From positions 186,001 to 250,000 of the forward strand of contig NW_019775575.1 of NCBI RefSeq assembly GCF_001039355.2: DNA of 64,000 bases. Reading direction: 5' to 3'. The notes below the pieces were generated by a model. It was not told where the DNA came from, ran no database searches, and saw only the letters and a program-made list of their open reading frames with translations. The DNA comes from Lingula anatina. Its lineage: Eukaryota; Brachiopoda; Lingulata; Lingulida; Lingulidae. Of the stretch, positions 37,565 to 49,840 are shown one piece after another. Made by a program: the position numbers and the translations under genes. Within the stretch, counting starts at the first letter, position 1, and each line of letters begins with the position of its first letter.

Positions 37565-40500
37565 TCATGTATTTGTCCCTATAGTTCTTGGAGTTGTAGG
37601 TCGGCTTTTCACACTCCCTGACAAAGTGGTTTCAACTATATAACTGCCTTGTATATTAGTGGCACTTTCCATTGGTTCCACTTTTACGCTACCTGAAAGA
37701 TGGTAATGTCAGCTTTAAAAAACGTCAGGGTGATCTTGAATACGTTTACCATAGCTTAATGGTATAAACAAGCATAGGTGTTGATTACTTCAATCACTTC
37801 ACATATTTTATTGATTTTTAAATTGGATGTAACAATAGGTAAAGAATAAAGGTCACTATATATAAACATCGACAGGAGTGTTAAAAAGGTATATTGATGT
37901 AACCCTTAAGACATGCCCACAAAATCATCTCAGGTCACTATTCAGCATAAAACATACAAAATTTAAATTATTTGACTGAAACAAGCTACTGCCTCTTAAT
38001 AACAAATTAAGGGTTTCTTATACATCCAAGTGAAAAAAAAAAAAACTTTATTGTTATTAAACATTTTGCTTTAGTTGTTTGTATTAAAAAAAAAACATGC
38101 CAGAAACGTACCTACTTTGGGACTGTTTAGAAAAGTAGTAGGTGATGCTGAGCTCATTGGGGAAGAAAAATTCAGGAGCGAAGATCCCGATATATTAAAT
38201 GGAGATGTGGTGATTGGAATGTCCAGGTTCAGATCGTCTGAGTTAAAGTCATCCCAGATGCCATTCTGAAAGAAAACAGATTTAATGTTATTTCATAAAC
38301 ATCAAAGACAGCATTGCCCACCAAGTGTATTCATTTTTACTTTTTTTTTTTTCAGCTCCTTCAGAATGTGACATACACATACAGACAAAATTTAGCTCAA
38401 TTTCTCAGCCAATTTACTTAATGTTATGCTTCAGTAAACTCAATAGTTTCTTTCAGTGTTTAAAAGAAAAGATTACTTTAACTTTATTTTTCCCCTAATT
38501 GTACAAGTATTCATTTAGCCTAAAAATTCAAAATAATATTTCATTCAACAATTCAAAACCCAAATCCTACCTGTAAGGCTAGCTCTGACAGAGAAGGATC
38601 CAGTTCTAGATTATGATCTAATCCATTCAGAGTTCCAAAGAAATCTCCAGAATCTTTCAACAAAGTTGGGTCTTTCAGCAGACGTGGGTCATCCATGTTG
38701 TACTCAGGTGTCATTGGCTCTGGATCATCTTGAATACTGTTGTTGCTAGGAGGAAGACCTGCTTCTCCTTTCTCTAGAATATCTAAGTCTTCTGCAACAG
38801 AAAGTACATGAATTTGTTTTACTTATAAATTGTGACTTCATACTAAAATGGAAACATTCTTTTATTCAGACCATCAGAATGTCCATTTTCCCTGTTTGAA
38901 AATTGTTGCCAAAACATGCATCATTTGAATGACCCCAAAATATATTTAGAAAGTGGTTCTTGCATATCAACAAAACAAGTGGTATACTCACATACAGACA
39001 GAGTTTAGCTCAATTTCTTGTTTATCACCAACAAAAAAGTCTGCTTCTTCTCAATTCTGTTGATGAGGTTTCATAATATAGATTAATACATACAAAGCAC
39101 CAAAAATATATACTGGTACTTGTAATTCATGTAACTTGTTAGTCAAAAAAAATCCATGAATTCATGCCACACCATTTAACATACCTGGTTTTGCCATACT
39201 CCTCTTGATAGCAATGGGGTCCTTCTTTCTCCATTTGGCTATCTCATCCATCATTTTCTCTATTTTGGCAGGATTCATGGCCCATAGGCACCCCTTCCTG
39301 GAGGTCCCTCCACCCTTTGGATTCTCAATCTTCTCAAAACACTTGTTCAGAGACAGGTTGTGGCGAACAGAATTCTGGAAGGAAATGAAAAAAAATTGTG
39401 CAAATGTGACTATTATACACTGCAAATTGTTGTAACTTGTGTTCAGAGACGGACTATGCCTGGCCAAATTCTCAAAAGAAGTTATTCGGTACCAAGGATG
39501 CAGAAAGTTTTTTTAGATATTGACAGATATTTCTCTTATTCAGAGCACATTTCTTTACAGTCCAGTGTAACTTTTTGCATAAAAAAAATGATGACATCAC
39601 CGAGTTGGTCTTTGGTAGAGAGTAATTAAAGGGAAATATCAAACCATTACTGACATACAATTTTCCAACCGAAAATCATGTGACACTTTATACAATATAT
39701 GCAAAAATCATCAATCATGTCTGCCAAGTGTAGTCATATGCAGTCATTCTTTCTCAGCACAAAAACTAGGACTTCCAGAAACAGTGCATTATAGGCTTAT
39801 GCAAGGCCATCATATTCAAGCTCTACTGTAAGCATATATCATATCCTAACATATCAAGACCAATCTTTTGTGCAAGATATAACATTGTCAAACAGGTTTC
39901 ACATGTAATTAACCCAAATCTTTCTTAATCCTCATATTATTAAATCATGTGTCTTTATTTGACAAAACTGATTCAATCAGAAAAGCCATCATTATCACTA
40001 CAAGTGGCTTATGCAATAAATACTGATTTTCCTTAAACACAAGTGGATGAAAGAAGGCACATGGCAAAATCACAGCAATATCATTATGAACCAAAGCAAG
40101 TATCCATTCTCACGGAAATGCATTTTAGACATATATGTGAAGACAGAAGCCCAATCTATTTAGAAACAAGCATCTAACATATTTATACCAACTGAAGTAA
40201 ATATAAAACAGAAAAATAATTACAACTGGAAATGTCACATTCACAATTACTTTTAGACTTTCAAAAAATCTTTTCAAAATCGATTTAAAATGACTGAAAT
40301 CTAATATGCAAGAGAGCTGTACATAACTAATATCAAATTCCCATGACCCTAGTTGTATTTCATCATCAAGGTCAACCAGATTAAGTCACCTGCATAATTT
40401 AATGATGTACTGCATCTTGTTCAAAGGTGCTACTTAGATTTTCCTGGGTCATCCTAAGGTCACAGTATATTTAAAACACTAGGTGTTTATAAACATTCCT

Positions 40501-42915
40501 GCTGATAGGAGAGAAAACTTTTAGGTGACTCAACTCTTCAAATCAAACCTGTCAGGCACATATTTACACTGCACATGTTTCATTTTAAAGCTTCTTGGTC
40601 CATCACTTATATGCCCCATTCAGTTCATCTTCAGGATTTCTGTCATTGATAATAATATCCATTCATTTATTTTAGAGAATACTATTTATAGACAATAGAG
40701 TGACTTTATTGTAATCAAAGCACTTAAGCAGCAATTATGTACAATGAGTACAAATTACAGGATATATATCTACATGGTAACTACATAAGGGCCAAAGTAT
40801 CATCCCTGCTTTCATATATATGGACATAAGTGACATAATTATCTTTTGTTTTAGATCTGCATTATGGCTAACAGAACCTAGTGAAAAAAAACTGCTTCAA
40901 CTTCAAGAAGAAATGCATTTCTGTTATAGGCATATTTCTACATTTGGTTCAAATTTAGTGTATCTGAATAATTCCCTCATAGAAAACAGATTTATGAAAG
41001 AGGCTATCACATAAAATGAATAACCAAAATACTGCATTTTGATTATAATCTAAGTCTTTTTTCATCATAATGAACAATTCCACACTGCAATCTATAATGA
41101 TGATTAATATGGGCTGACAAAATTAAGTCTTCAAGAAATCAATAACCACATTAATATCAACATGCTTGACAAAATACAAAAATTGATATCGACACGTGTT
41201 CTTTACCACATAAAACATTTCTTCACTCATTCTTTTGTCATTATATCCTTTAAAGTGAGCCACAACATTCCTTGCAAGCAGTTTCCATTGATAACAGGTA
41301 TTTCCATACAACCTTCTATAGTTAGCGAGTTTTTCAATACATTCAAGCCCACAATCTGTATAAACAAAACAACTGCAGTGTATTGTGCACAATATAACAC
41401 TAATAACTTATTCATCAATGAAACAGGTGACTTGAAATAAACGGTAACATGGATAATAGTTCTATTCTTTGACATAATACATTCATATTGAACACTGATG
41501 TCATTACTCTGTGAAAACAAAGACCACAGAAGTTCCCGGTTATTAGCCATGCAATTTTATTGATTTTGTTCAAGTTATTAATACCTACCTTCCATCCATC
41601 TGGAGCAGACTTGAAGTAGGGGAAATTCTCTCTGTAAATAAATAAGTGTGTGGGTGAATAATTGATATGGCAAGTGATAATGAAAGTGATTCTGCAGATT
41701 TAGATCATAAAAGAAAAGGGGAAATTATGCTACAGTAACCACCAAAATAACATTGGACATTTTGAAGAAACTTCTCATGACAGCTACAAATATGCTGTGG
41801 AACAATTGCAACTTAGTTTACAACAACATAAAAATTGCTCCTAGTATATATCACTGATTCAATCCAAGTAAATTTCATTAACTTTTCGTTGATCTGTCTT
41901 CATTTTTCACTGCCTGATTTAACTGGAATAACAGACACTTAGTATGGTAAAACGCGTCTTTGATTTTCAAAACATACATCTTTTGTAAACAAATCTTACA
42001 GTTGTTTCCACTATCAAAAATTCAGATTTTATTTCTTTTATATAATAAAAGCAAAACAGATGAAAACATTGGCAGTCACAATTATTCAAAATTGTAAAAA
42101 CTAATCCTTAGTACTTACATCATAAAATTGTAAATCTCACTGACTGGCAGACTCCCAGCCTTGCTATTTTTCAGTGCCATTGCTATCAAACAGCTGTAAG
42201 AATACACAGGCTTGGGGAACATTTTCTCCGTTTCTTGTGTAGCGACCGCAGCAGGTCTTTGGTTGTTAAAAGTCTGAGGGCTTTGCTGATATTGGAAATA
42301 TTGCTGTTGATTCTGCATACCGTTAGGACTCTGTAGATGCTGCTGTAATACTGCAGTGGAGGCAGGCTGCTGTATGTACATGGGCTGTTGAGCAGTAGTT
42401 GCAATATTTGCTGGACTAGTGATTGTCACATACTGCACTTGCGGTGCTCCGTGGCCAGCAGGGGAAGGAGCAGCACCTGCTATGGAGATTGCCATGGGCT
42501 GACCAATTTGTGTCTGAATAGGCATACCAGTCTGTGGATTAACAAGCAGGTTAGGGTTGTTGTTCTCTGCCTGTGCTAGTCTTGACAACTGGGGCACATC
42601 CACATTGTGAAGCCAGCTTAAATTCCCCAACTCTGAGCCAGCAGATGATTCTAAGTCTACATTACCTCCTGTGGTCTGAACCTGAGCTACAGATTGGAGG
42701 GGTGGTTGAATTTGAATTACAGCAGAAGAAGTGATGGCTGCAACATGGCCGTTGACATTGACGTGATGACTGACACTATTCGAATTATTTAAACTGGTGT
42801 TTAAATCTTGAAGGTTTCCATTCCTCAAAATGTTATCAATTTCCGATCGCAAGTCGCCCTCAATCAGCTCCTGCATCGACATGGTTTCTGTATCACCTAT
42901 TCTGTAGAACTCCAT
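37565..42915 (-). CDS. foxn4: Forkhead transcription factor, FoxN1/4 class
   Basis: Coding exons on the - strand, 5' to 3': 42915-42119, 41631-41589, 39374-39185, 38791-38571, 38265-38112, 37692-37565. They join in frame to 510 residues plus TGA. The forkhead domain spans residues 234-330: [17 protein letters not shown], then [20 protein letters not shown] with the recognition helix, then [14 protein letters not shown] typical of FoxN1 and FoxN4. N-terminal residues 99-110 ([12 protein letters not shown]) match the LSWL..VDVP motif of FoxN4. Residues about 408-430 ([18 protein letters not shown]) match the C-terminal acidic activation motif. A Gln-rich stretch lies before the forkhead. The start ATG at 42915 follows an in-frame TAA at 42967-42969. 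FoxN1/4 factors act in the nucleus on neural, retinal and thymic programmes in vertebrates. Length matches vertebrate FoxN4 (about 517). Confidence 0.95.
38792..42118. other. FoxN1/4 introns 1-3
   Basis: Introns of 487, 2214 and 393 bases separate the forkhead exons. The 2.2 kb intron (39375-41588) contains no coding exon that I can support; open frames on both strands there (for example 39360-39629 and 41123-41550) lack homology. Confidence 0.6.
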
Positions 42916-43028
42916 AGTCCAACTGTGTGATGGCAGTTTCAAATTTAAATCCCTCCAGAGCGAAATTTAAAATCCAGGGCAGGTGCTCGCTGCTTTTCTA
43001 CTCCAAATTTTCCAAATTTCCTAACGAT

Positions 43029-43300
43029 CTGGAAGACATCGAGCAAACGAAGAATATACTGTTACCTTGCAAAAATTATGCAATTAATATTTGCCATTAA
43101 TTCTGCAAAATATAGGCAAACGTCAATATTTTCAAACTGTAGTACTACTTATTCTGTGTACAGTAGTAAAATTCGTTACTAACCCTGGGTGAAGGACAAA
43201 GCCCACAGGAAGTTCAAAGTCCAATAAGCTGATTGGTCGAATACCGTCACGTGGGCATATTGCTTCGATCTAATTGGTTGATCATATTGCCATTTAAAAA
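43029..43300 (-). promoter_or_regulatory. Candidate FoxN1/4 promoter segment with CCAAT and E-box
   Basis: Just upstream of the coding start lie CCAAT (43221-43225), an opposed ATTGG (43232-43236), another ATTGG (43273-43277) and an E-box CACGTG (43248-43253). Clustered CCAAT boxes are typical of animal promoters. The placement is consistent with a transcription start around 43.1-43.2 kb, but a spliced 5' exon further upstream is also possible. Confidence 0.4.
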
Positions 43301-43566
43301 TGACGACCATTTATGGTAGAAAGAATGTTGGTGCTTTCAAATATGAAATCATTATTCTTCGAAATTAAATAAAAACTAAACAGAAGATATTCACAAAATG
43401 GAGAGCTCTTATCATTTACAGGTCCAAGGTCGACCGTGAGAGCATCTTGGTCAGTGTCAGCTGTTAGCGCCCTCACATACTTGGACTCGCCCCTTTGGGG
43501 TGGTAGTACACAACAGTAAAGAAAAATAGTAATATTTTAATAAATCAGTAAGAGTGAAAAACTCAC

Positions 43567-43986
43567 CTTTCGCATGACAATGTTCTTTAGGCAAATAAAT
43601 GGTGTTTGAATAAGTAGTGAATCTCCACCCCATTGTACTGAGTTTAGATATTTCAAGCAAGACACCGCCAGATAGACTCGTCCAGCGAAGCCAAAACCTT
43701 GTTGTCATCCTTTTTCTTTTAACCACATTGTTGACAGGGCCTTCTTCGCACTTGTAATGAAGATGACAGCTCGCGTACAGGTGCCCGATGCCATGTTTTT
43801 GCACCAATCGTGACATTCTTGGCAGTTTTCATCCTCCATCGCGCCAATCTCGGCGATATAGTGATGAGACAAAGTTTTGCCGGGGTCGTGAAAACACAAC
43901 GTGGTCATGTGACAAAGCATAAAACCGACAACAGAGCGCGTGGTGGACAGGGCGGGATGTTTCAAGTTGGATACCTCAAAAGGCAT
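43567..43986 (-). other. GC-richer block with possible - strand 5' exon
   Basis: The - strand has a consensus donor (GCGAAAG|GTGAGT) with the exon edge at 43567. A matching acceptor (CTTCCAG|ATCG) at 43029/43028 would splice it to the FoxN1/4 first coding exon. A 93-codon open frame (43986 to 43705, with DENCQECHDWCKN) lies inside but ends before the donor. No frame continues into the forkhead protein, so any product would be a separate small protein or an upstream ORF. I do not recognise it. Confidence 0.35.
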
Positions 43987-44330
43987 GCTGTTGGCGAAAT
44001 TTTTGAGACTTGAACCATTTAGCCATTATCGTTATTAAAGGATAACAAGAAAAATGCTGATTGTGTAAAAATCAGTCGGAGATATGTTCGACAAGAGCAT
44101 ATAATTTAAAATACTTGGTACCTTCTGTTAAATTGCAAAGCGTTTACATGGTTTTATTCGTCCAAGTTGTTACATTACTGTTACTTATAATCCACCATCT
44201 TCCTTTCAAAGAATATGCAAAAAGAGAGAATTGAACGCATATTTATGTGTTTTACTATATATTTTTTCTTGCCATATGGGCCTCCCTGTGTAACATTGGC
44301 TGAAAATACTTTTTCAACCAATAAATATTA

Positions 44331-44532
44331 GCGCCCAGTTTCATAAACACGATAGCGCCATTCTCTGGGCAATTATCCTTTTTTTTTTTTTTTTTTTTGT
44401 CTCTGATATTGCTCTCCAGTGGTTTATAAAAGACTGCTATCCTCAAGATAACTTTCCAGAGGATAACAGTTTTATCCAAATGATAGTATTATCCATAGGA
44501 TAGCGCTATCCTGTGTTGTTGAAACTGGGCCC
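44331..44532. mobile_element. MITE-like element beginning GCGCCCAGTTTCATAAACAC
   Basis: The left terminus from 44331 (GCGCCCAGTTTCATAAACAC, then GATAGCGCC) and the reverse complement of the right terminus (GGGCCCAGTTTCAACAACAC, then AGGATAGCGCT) form an inverted repeat of about 28 bases. The interior is rich in GGATAAC/TTATCC palindromes and includes a poly-T run at about 44381-44398. The GGGCCCAGTTTCATAAA motif resembles ends of short inverted-repeat elements common in marine invertebrate genomes; this is from memory. Confidence 0.8.
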
Positions 44533-44820
44533 AGATGCATGTCTTTTACATCGCATAACCAACTCGGTCAAAAATGGTAATCAGTCACAAAATATATTTT
44601 GATTACAGAACAATTGCCCTGTTACGCATAAAGCAGAACTTTGCTTGTGGCGGAGGTTTTAAGATGAAGAGTGTGACATTTTACCATAAAGAAGTAAAAA
44701 ATAAGTAGTACTTATCAAATTTTTATGAGATATACGGTATTTATCTCCAACTAACCAGCTTTAATAATCCTCTTTGACCACAATCAGTGGCAGATTTACG
44801 GGGGGTGTCAGTGGGGTCCT

Positions 44821-45066
44821 GACCCCCCCCCCCCCCCCTTTCGATTTCTGAAAAAAATTACTCCAATAGGGTGGCGCGACAAGGTTATTTTCAGTTGCAC
44901 CCTGGATTACGCGCGCTTGCTCTGCAAGGTGTCGCCTGTGGTGGTGGGGGGGGGGGGGGGGGGGGGTAGNNNNNNNNNNNNNNNNNNNNNNNNNNNNNNN
45001 NNNNNNNNNNNNNNNNNNNNNNNNNNNNNNNNNNNNNNNNNNNNNNNNNNNNNNNNNNNNNNNNNN
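44821..45066. other. Homopolymer-bounded assembly gap
   Basis: A C run at 44823-44838 and a G run at about 44946-44966 are followed by 97 Ns at 44970-45066. The sequence between and around resembles a dispersed repeat, with GGGGTGTCAGTGGGGTCC folding on the C run. Open frames reported across the Ns are meaningless. Confidence 0.95.
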
Positions 45067-45965
45067 CACAGCCCATATGGTTACTGTGGCGAAGGTGACA
45101 GGTACTTCCAAACATTTTATCATAACTGTCATTATTCCTCATTCTATTCACAAATATTTTGATATTTTCGGCAACGGAAAATGTGGCACTGGCCAAAGTG
45201 GGTCTAGGTGCATTGACAGGCCGCACAGGGGTCCCAATTAACCGCCGCCAGAGAAGAGACCCCAAGTATTAAACAACACAACCTATAGATATTGGAAAAT
45301 TGGCAAAAGTTAAGCAACTGAGGCTTTATTAGATTTGGGGAGAAATCGAGAGTAATGTCCAGTGACATGCAAAACCCTTAAGTTCAAGTCTTGGCCCTTG
45401 ACACCAGTAACGCACCCCTTAGTCAAGAATCTGAACAAATCAATGTTGGGCAGGTATGCTCTATTTTCTACAGGCGTTTTGTGATTTTATCAACTTGATT
45501 GTCAAGTGCCAGACCTTTTGTTCCCAGGTCCTAGTAGCAAACTTTATCAGATAATTCAAATTATTGTTTTTCTTTTTATCCAGAGCTTGTAAAATATGTG
45601 GGTATTACCTCCAATATTTCTGTGACTGTCAGTCACCATCATCAGGGAGTAAATGACTAGGGTCATTTTACCTGGAATGAAAATCCAGGTCAATTGCCCC
45701 TAATCACTGGCCTTGTGTTGTAACTGTTACATTCTCCCCCATTGTCGGCTTCGCATCTGCGGCCTGTCATTCCTAAAAAACGCCCCCACTTCAAATAATC
45801 CGGGAAACACTTGTGTTCACTAGGGTGAGATTTCTACTTCAAAGGTGAGGTGATTTATGCATAAATAAATATAAAAAAACATTTATAAAATCTCTGTAAG
45901 AAACTATTTGCTATTGGACGATAAGATATGCATTGTTTTATTATATTATCAAAGCCTATCCACCC

Positions 45966-46005
<40 letters not shown>

Positions 46006-46446
46006 CCCCTAGCAGGTGTATGTGCAGATAATGAGCATAGATCGACCCAAATTTGTTTTGATGAACTCAAGTGCTAGTAGGTGCTTATGCCATTGTGTTT
46101 GGTGCGACTGAATTCATGTTGCGTGAATGTGGCTTCTCTTGGATGACATTGCAGCAAGGGTAGCTGCCCGAACTGCTTCATCCGAAACGCAAGGTAATCC
46201 ATAACTTTGCTTAAGGTTTTTGCACGGTTGCACCATCCAAACGGTTTTGAAACTTTGCGTGTGTATATTAAGTATGAATATAAAAATGGAAAGTATTTCA
46301 TGTTGAAAAATAAGAAGCTATTTTAAGATGAAAGGCGAGACTACAGCTTATAATCACAGCCCCGTAACTAGTCCATAACTGAATTGCAGTAAAATGTGAA
46401 AAGTTAACCAGGCCTACCACAGTAAATATTTAATTTTCCCCAACAG
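45067..46446 (+). other. Upstream region of the first dihydrodiol dehydrogenase gene
   Basis: No coding exon is recognised. A possible 5' non-coding exon ends at 46193 (ACGCAAG|GTAATCC), by analogy with the other copies, which all have an intron immediately before the ATG; support is weak. A (TA)n microsatellite lies at 45967-46000 and a short hairpin (ACCTGGA...TCCAGGT) at about 45670-45692. Confidence 0.35.
45967..46000. repeat. (TA)n microsatellite
   Basis: About 17 uninterrupted TA units. Confidence 0.95.
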
Positions 46447-47681
46447 ATGGCAGTCAGTCCTGCAAGTAGGTGCATTCGCTGGGGCATTTGTAGTGCAGGA
46501 CATATTTCTAATAGCTTTGCCAGTGCACTAGGAAGCATGCCCCCAATGGAACATAAGGTAAACCTTAAAGTTTAGCATTAATAGAAACTTTATTGCCCTA
46601 GTTTTGCTTTGCTATTTTGGGGAATTTTAATCATAAAATTTTGATACATTTAAAATTGAATGTTCCACTTGAATTTAATGTTTTCATTGACCATTTTTGT
46701 ATTGACACAGTTGACACATTGTATTTTTTTTGATAAATTGAATTATGACAAAAGTTTTATTATTATTATTATTATTATTATTAAGGCAGTGGCAGTCGCT
46801 GCGAGAGATCTCAGCCGTGCTCAAGACTTCGCAAAGTTACATAAGATCACTAATGCTTATGGTAGCTATGAAGAATTAGCCAAGGATACAAATGTTGGTA
46901 AGGCAAAATTGTGTCAGACTAAAATAAAAATAAATATTCTAAGTTTTAACTGAGAAAGCAGGGAGGGTATCAGATCTGTAGCGAACAGTTTCAAATGTTT
47001 TTTTTTTCTAAAATTAGTGGACCTTTTTGGATGTAATTACATAAAACCATTGTGTCAGACTAAAATGAAAATGAATATTCTAGGTTTTAATTGAGAAATG
47101 AGGGAGTGTATCAAATCTGTAGCCATCAGTTGTAAATGGGGGTCTTTTTTTTCTAAAAAAAATGGACCTTTTTTGATGTAACAGCATAAAATCTGGATCA
47201 AATCTTGATTCATAGTGAACATTTTCCTAGCCAAAAGAACAGTTTATTTGGAAACTGACTAACCCTTCCCAACCCTGTCTTTTTGCCTGTGTGTGCACTA
47301 TTATTATTAAACCATCATTCAAAGAAAGAGAAAAATTGTTTGGCAGCAAAATATAAAATAGACCCATTTTTTTCTGTATGATCTATAAAACAAACATTTT
47401 TTATTTGAACCACTTCTTCAGAGTGCTATTATTTTTTTTTTTAAGAGAGAGAATGAGATAGCAGTATGATATACACTGTATAATAGTCTATCTTGCAATT
47501 TCAGATGTAATATATATTGGCACTGCCACACATGAACACTGCCGTCTGACTCTACTCATGCTGAACCATGGTAAACCAGTGTTATGTGAGAAACCTTTGG
47601 CTTCCAACCTCAGAGAAGCCCAGGAGATGATATCTCTGGCTAAAGAAAAGAAGCTGTTCTTAATGGAGGTAAACTGTGTAT

Positions 47682-47724
<43 letters not shown>

Positions 47725-49261
47725 TTGTTTGGGGGGAAGGAGTAATCACATTATGCTTAGATTCATTTCTCTCACACTGACTATTTATTTCTGGTTCTTC
47801 CTATATTATGATCAATAACATGCAGTGATAGGAAACATCAAAACAAATGTTACTCAGGTGGGGTTTTGATATTGCAAAAACTATTTAATTTTTCTCAAAA
47901 AGAAGGGTCTCTGTGTATAGACTGATATATTTATATATTTTGTAGGGGTTCTGGACAAGATTTTTCCCAGCATCATATAAACTTATGGACGAAATTTCAA
48001 AAGGCACAATAGGTGAAGTCAAACTCATTGAAACAATTGCTTGCAGGTGCTATAAAGGAACTGTTCCTGAAAAGTTTGCAAGTCTAGAGTTGTCAGGAGG
48101 GGCAGTTACAATGATGGGTTGCTATGGAATCCAGTATTGCTCTATGATCTTTGGGGAAAGACCTGTGAAAATAGCTGCCAGTGGTCATTTGCTGGACTCA
48201 GGTAAGGGTGCATTGGATAACTTTTGGACTAGACAATCATTTCCCCACATCCAACTTTGACGAGTCATTAAGTAGCAATTGCAAAGTCAGTTTACTACAA
48301 AAGTTATCATAACCAATAAAATCCAAATAAAATCAAATCTGATATTGGTAAGTAATGAGAGGTTGCATTTGTATGAAGATGCACATACTCCCCCCTCCTA
48401 ATCTTTCTTCTTGTGGCCCTGAATTTAATTGATATATGCACTCATTCAATGAGTGCATATTGTGATTGCAGGTTATGGTCAGGTCATAAAAAGTGAGATA
48501 ATTTCTAAAATATATATATATGAATTTTACTCTAAGTAGTACACCAATGTTTGTATGGAAACTAATGTCTTCCACATTATGTTGTTGAGGTTATGTAATT
48601 GGTTTTAACCCGTTTACCATATTTTCAGGTGCAGATGGCCAAACTGTTGTAGTACTGACCTACAGCAATGGCAGGACAGGGATTGTCAAGGCAATGATTA
48701 ATGTATCAACACCAATGAACGTTACAGTATATGGAACAGAGGGGTCCATGGAAATAGGGCCCATTCAGTGGTGCCCAGTGGAAGTTAAAACGCCAACAGA
48801 GACATTCACTTTCCCAGTTCCAGACACTGCCACAGAATTAAAGTCTCCAAATAAGGGGGGTTTTCACTATCAAGCCGAAGCAGTACGTCAGTGTCTTTTA
48901 AAGGGTAAGCTCACAGCAATAAGATGGTTATTTTATAGTGTCATAGCTGGATATTTTATAGTGTCATTGTGTCAAATGAAGATGCTTATAGTCATATTGG
49001 TTATACAATGAGATGTGTTTTATTATCATTTATCTCTGTTTATCAGCAGTTTGTGAAATAAAATATTTTCATAAATACAATATGAAATGGGAAATAGATT
49101 AATTTAACAAGAGAATTTTCAATTTTTAATACCCAGGAGAGCTTGAGAACAGCACTATGCCACATGAACACAGTTTGTGGAACATGGAAATCTTGGATGA
49201 AGTCAGACGTCAACTTGGTGTCCGTTTTCCTGCAGATGACAAATACTCTGTAGATAAATAA
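46447..49261 (+). CDS. dhdh: Dihydrodiol dehydrogenase paralogue A
   Basis: Exons 46447-46557, 46786-46897, 47505-47668, 47946-48201, 48629-48904, 49137-49261; 1044 bases, 347 residues, TAA. The family is Gfo/Idh/MocA, DHDH branch (trans-1,2-dihydrobenzene-1,2-diol / D-xylose dehydrogenase, NADP-dependent, cytosolic). Visible motifs: Rossmann loop WGICSAG (12-18), [31 protein letters not shown], the family signature CEKP (102-105, catalytic Lys), FWTRFFPA (131-138), [14 protein letters not shown] with the catalytic-type Tyr189, and the C-terminal [15 protein letters not shown]. The length fits mammalian DHDH (334). Met185 replaces the Asp found four residues before the catalytic Tyr in mammals. 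The ATG lies directly after an acceptor (CCCCAACAG), implying an upstream non-coding exon. Copy A is the most divergent in exons 1, 4 and 5. Confidence 0.95.
46758..46785 (+). repeat. (ATT)n microsatellite forming a splice acceptor
   Basis: About nine ATT units run directly into the TTAAG|GCAGTGG acceptor of DHDH-A exon 2, leaving no other pyrimidine tract. Confidence 0.9.
46911..47192 (+). repeat. Two-copy 141-base tandem repeat in DHDH-A intron 2
   Basis: Units 46911-47051 and 47052-47192 both begin GTGTCAGACTAAAAT and share segments such as AATATTCTA.GTTTTAA and TGTAGC.A.CAGTT, with clearly more mismatches than the 9.8 kb duplication. Repeat unit 1 begins 14 bases after the exon 2 donor. 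Confidence 0.8.
47680..47727 (+). repeat. (TTTA)n microsatellite
   Basis: About 12 units, beginning only 12 bases after the DHDH-A exon 3 end (47668). Confidence 0.95.
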
Positions 49262-49394
49262 TGCTCGAGAAAAGTGCCATCTACTTTACTTTTTTCAATG
49301 CTTTAAAAAAGTATGGTGGAAAATGAGGTATTAAATGATCAGCTATAAGCCTCTATGACACATACTCCAACAAGACTAAGCCCAGGCCTGAAGG

Positions 49395-49464
<70 letters not shown>

Positions 49465-49840
49465 GTCATGCAAACTTTCATGAGGCCAAAAGGAGAGATG
49501 AGAGAAACGACATGAAAGAGACACTATATGTCTTGAATTGGACAGATATCTCTAGCATGCAAGAAGCTGTCAGGATTGCAAGCCAGTTGACTGTAAAGCA
49601 GTTATTAAAAATAATACTTTACTTGTTTTAACAAACTTTTTTCATTTAACACAAACTGTGCGGAAAAGAGTGAGATATATGGCTTTCATGAGCCTATGTT
49701 ATATTGTTTACTTTTGTATTTTAAGTAAGTTCACAAAATTATACAAAGTATGAATCTGACTAGTGAACTGAACCTAATATAAATAAACTGCTACTTTTAT
49801 GTGTTAAATAAACATATTTAAATTTTGCCTTTCTTCAGTT
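49262..49840 (+). other. 3' UTR of DHDH-A
   Basis: Contains a long (TA)n microsatellite at 49398-49462 and a likely poly(A) signal AATAAA near 49807. The last 170 bases (ATTGTTTA, TATTTTAAGTAAGT, AATAAAC blocks) are homologous to the sequence after copy B at about 55230-55360, so the duplication unit includes this flank. Confidence 0.6.
49398..49462. repeat. (TA)n microsatellite
   Basis: About 32 TA units, able to fold on itself in the 3' UTR of DHDH-A. Confidence 0.95.

Noticed and set aside
41123-41550. Frames of 89-107 codons on both strands in FoxN1/4 intron 2
   Set aside because: They lie between two forkhead exons that are contiguous in the protein; no motif or splice support.
42916-42942. 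Extension of the FoxN1/4 N-terminus to 42942
   Set aside because: The codon at 42942 is TTG, not ATG; the first in-frame ATG is at 42915.
44761-45265. Open frames of about 123 codons on the - strand across the gap
   Set aside because: They are created by reading through 97 Ns and homopolymer C/G runs.
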